A stretch of DNA of 5,108 nucleotides, taken from Candidatus Saccharimonadia bacterium. GTDB taxonomy: Bacteria > Patescibacteriota > Saccharimonadia > Saccharimonadales > Saccharimonadaceae. The stretch covers positions 1 through 5,108 of the forward strand of contig JALRDG010000069.1 in assembly GCA_023257055.1 (NCBI GenBank), in the 5' to 3' direction. Position 1 is the first letter of the stretch, and every line of letters begins with the position of its first letter. A program made the translations under genes and the position numbers. The notes under the pieces are model-generated. The model searched no databases. It was given only the letters and a program-made list of their open reading frames with translations, and was not told where the DNA came from. Of the stretch, positions 4,757 through 5,108 are shown piece by piece.

Positions 4757-5108
4757 ATCCCAAGTTTCCTTGGTATTTATACCGGCTTTGCGAAGTACTT
4801 TTTCTAGTTCTTTGTTTTTCCTAATGAACGTACCCTTCGCGCTTTGTTCAGTGAAAACATTAGCGGCCCAAGGCTCAATACCAGGACTAACATTACCGGC
4901 AAGCTTACTATTAGACACAGTAGGAGCGACAGCCCTAAGATGAGTGTTACGGTAGCCAGTCCCACGACACCAAAGAGGTTCACCATAAACCTCAGCCAAC
5001 GCTCTTGATGCTCGCTCAGATTCAATTTTAATTTGGCTAAATATACGTCTTGTTTGGAACTGTGCTTGTAATCCGTCGAAGGGTATACCGTTTTGTTGCA
5101 GGTACGTA
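3692..5108 (-). CDS. chimeric frame: ribonucleotide reductase large-subunit C-terminal part fused to ThrE-family exporter, 5' end beyond the window
   Basis: One uninterrupted frame of 471 visible codons runs from the right edge to TAG at 3692. Residues 1-121 are ribonucleotide reductase and the remainder is the membrane half of a threonine/serine exporter. The TTG at 4999 is an internal Leu in the reductase motif, not a start. A normal ThrE protein has a cytoplasmic N-terminal part of roughly 100 residues before its first helix; here that part is replaced by reductase sequence. A normal reductase continues for many residues beyond this point, including the radical-transfer tyrosines in class I enzymes; these are absent. 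Neither half therefore looks complete. The join falls around residues 117-123 (DKIIKSP), where both families could share similar sequence, consistent with a join at a short homology. It may be a genuine deletion fusion or an assembly chimera. No terminator follows the stop codon. Confidence 0.8.
   Translation of the reverse strand, partial: TYLQQNGIPFDGLQAQFQTRRIFSQIKIESERASRALAEVYGEPLWCRGTGYRNTHLRAVAPTVSNSKLAGNVSPGIEPWAANVFTEQSAKGTFIRKNKELEKVLRKAGINTKETWDKIIKSPTSYPWWLVMFGNASVTAGVALMFTTSWRVILTTFCIGLLVDRLLALLIKRAIPAFFRQIAAATVITITAAVISLLGREGVDFFVGMNPTLIVVGGIIMLVAGLTIVSAIQDAIDEYYLTAVARLLKVAMLTVGIVIGILIGLYTSRKLGFGIAVSPDPLVGGTLQMQLIGAGITAAAYALFTQSHVRAIIWAGIIAAGGLAIAFNVRELEVSSIPASGVAAIFVGLVASLLSRWWRTPSAGMIAAGIIPLVPGLALYNGLMQLINYPPGDPLFYRGLGTLFSALAIALAIAAGASFGSMIGQPLHRKLAVRRNAVPFLVFWKRTHKHHTAQQIGSLAVTSNNPTEDRQ
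4757..5108 (-). pseudogene. ribonucleotide reductase large (alpha) subunit, internal to C-terminal fragment
   Basis: The visible first 117 residues hold the hallmark segment RNTHLRAVAPTVSNSKLAG (residues 53-71), the reductase loop that cradles the substrate phosphate (PTxS type). It is followed by VSPGIEPWAANVF and SAKGTFIRKNKELEKVL, and before it IPFDGLQAQFQTRRIFSQI and GEPLWCRGTG. The order and spacing match the C-terminal part of the catalytic barrel of NrdA/NrdJ-type enzymes, which reduce ribonucleotides to deoxyribonucleotides. The class cannot be assigned from this fragment. After WDKIIK the frame continues as an unrelated membrane protein instead of the expected reductase C-terminus, so as it stands the enzyme would be truncated. 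The rest of the gene lies beyond the right edge. Called a pseudogene on the assumption that the join is real; if the join is an assembly error, the true gene is probably intact. Confidence 0.72.

Noticed and set aside
4997..4999. TTG as the start codon of the exporter gene
   Set aside because: It is an internal Leu between conserved reductase residues, and the frame continues open to the window edge in recognisable reductase sequence.
4804..5025. A 73-codon hydrophobic minus-strand frame that looks like a small membrane protein
   Set aside because: It overlaps the reductase frame completely in another phase; the reductase motifs are unmistakable, so the hydrophobic stretch is a frame-shift shadow.
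604..5108. Possible reassignment of TGA (as in some Patescibacteria), because none of the six visible stop codons is TGA
   Set aside because: No in-frame TGA occurs inside any recognised gene, and six stops are too few to show avoidance; the standard bacterial code explains everything.

Overview
This 5.1 kb bacterial window has moderate base composition and uses standard start and stop codons (ATG, one GTG; only TAA and TAG stops). The gene mix fits a Gram-positive-like or Patescibacteria (Saccharibacteria-type) genome. It contains a lipoprotein with a GerMN-like domain and Pro/Thr/Ser linker, a ThrE-type ten-helix exporter, an M16-like peptidase, small hypothetical proteins and short intergenic gaps. 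The taxonomic assignment is inference and is weak. No rRNA, tRNA, CRISPR array or insertion sequence is visible.

Layout. Bases 1-554 (minus) hold the N-terminal part of an M16-like zinc peptidase, cut by the window edge. A 49-base, very AT-rich divergent spacer (555-603) separates it from a plus-strand operon: an unrecognised protein (604-1200), a nucleoside phosphorylase/nucleosidase-fold protein (1193-1963) that overlaps it and is probably translationally coupled, and an 82-residue unknown (2007-2255). A new promoter with an extended -10 box, followed by a 5' hairpin, drives a GerMN-like lipoprotein gene (2388-3023). That gene ends in a perfect 17-bp terminator hairpin. Facing it is a minus-strand gene (3161-3583, GTG start) of unknown function. 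It has unusually GC-rich third codon positions, a near-consensus promoter, a 5' hairpin and a complex 3' hairpin. The right end (3692-5108, minus) is one open frame whose first ~120 visible residues are the C-terminal region of a ribonucleotide reductase large subunit, while the rest is the membrane part of a ThrE-family threonine/serine exporter.

How they fit together. The plus-strand trio looks like one transcription unit centred on nucleoside or nucleotide metabolism, but the active site of its enzyme lacks the usual phosphate-binding residues, so its reaction is uncertain. The lipoprotein and exporter are envelope proteins with no visible functional link to the trio. The most striking item is the reductase-exporter chimera. 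It is either a real deletion fusion that destroyed both genes' normal ends or a misassembly, and reads across about 4742-4762 would decide. The most intriguing small gene is 3161-3583, whose composition and regulatory signals differ from everything around it.
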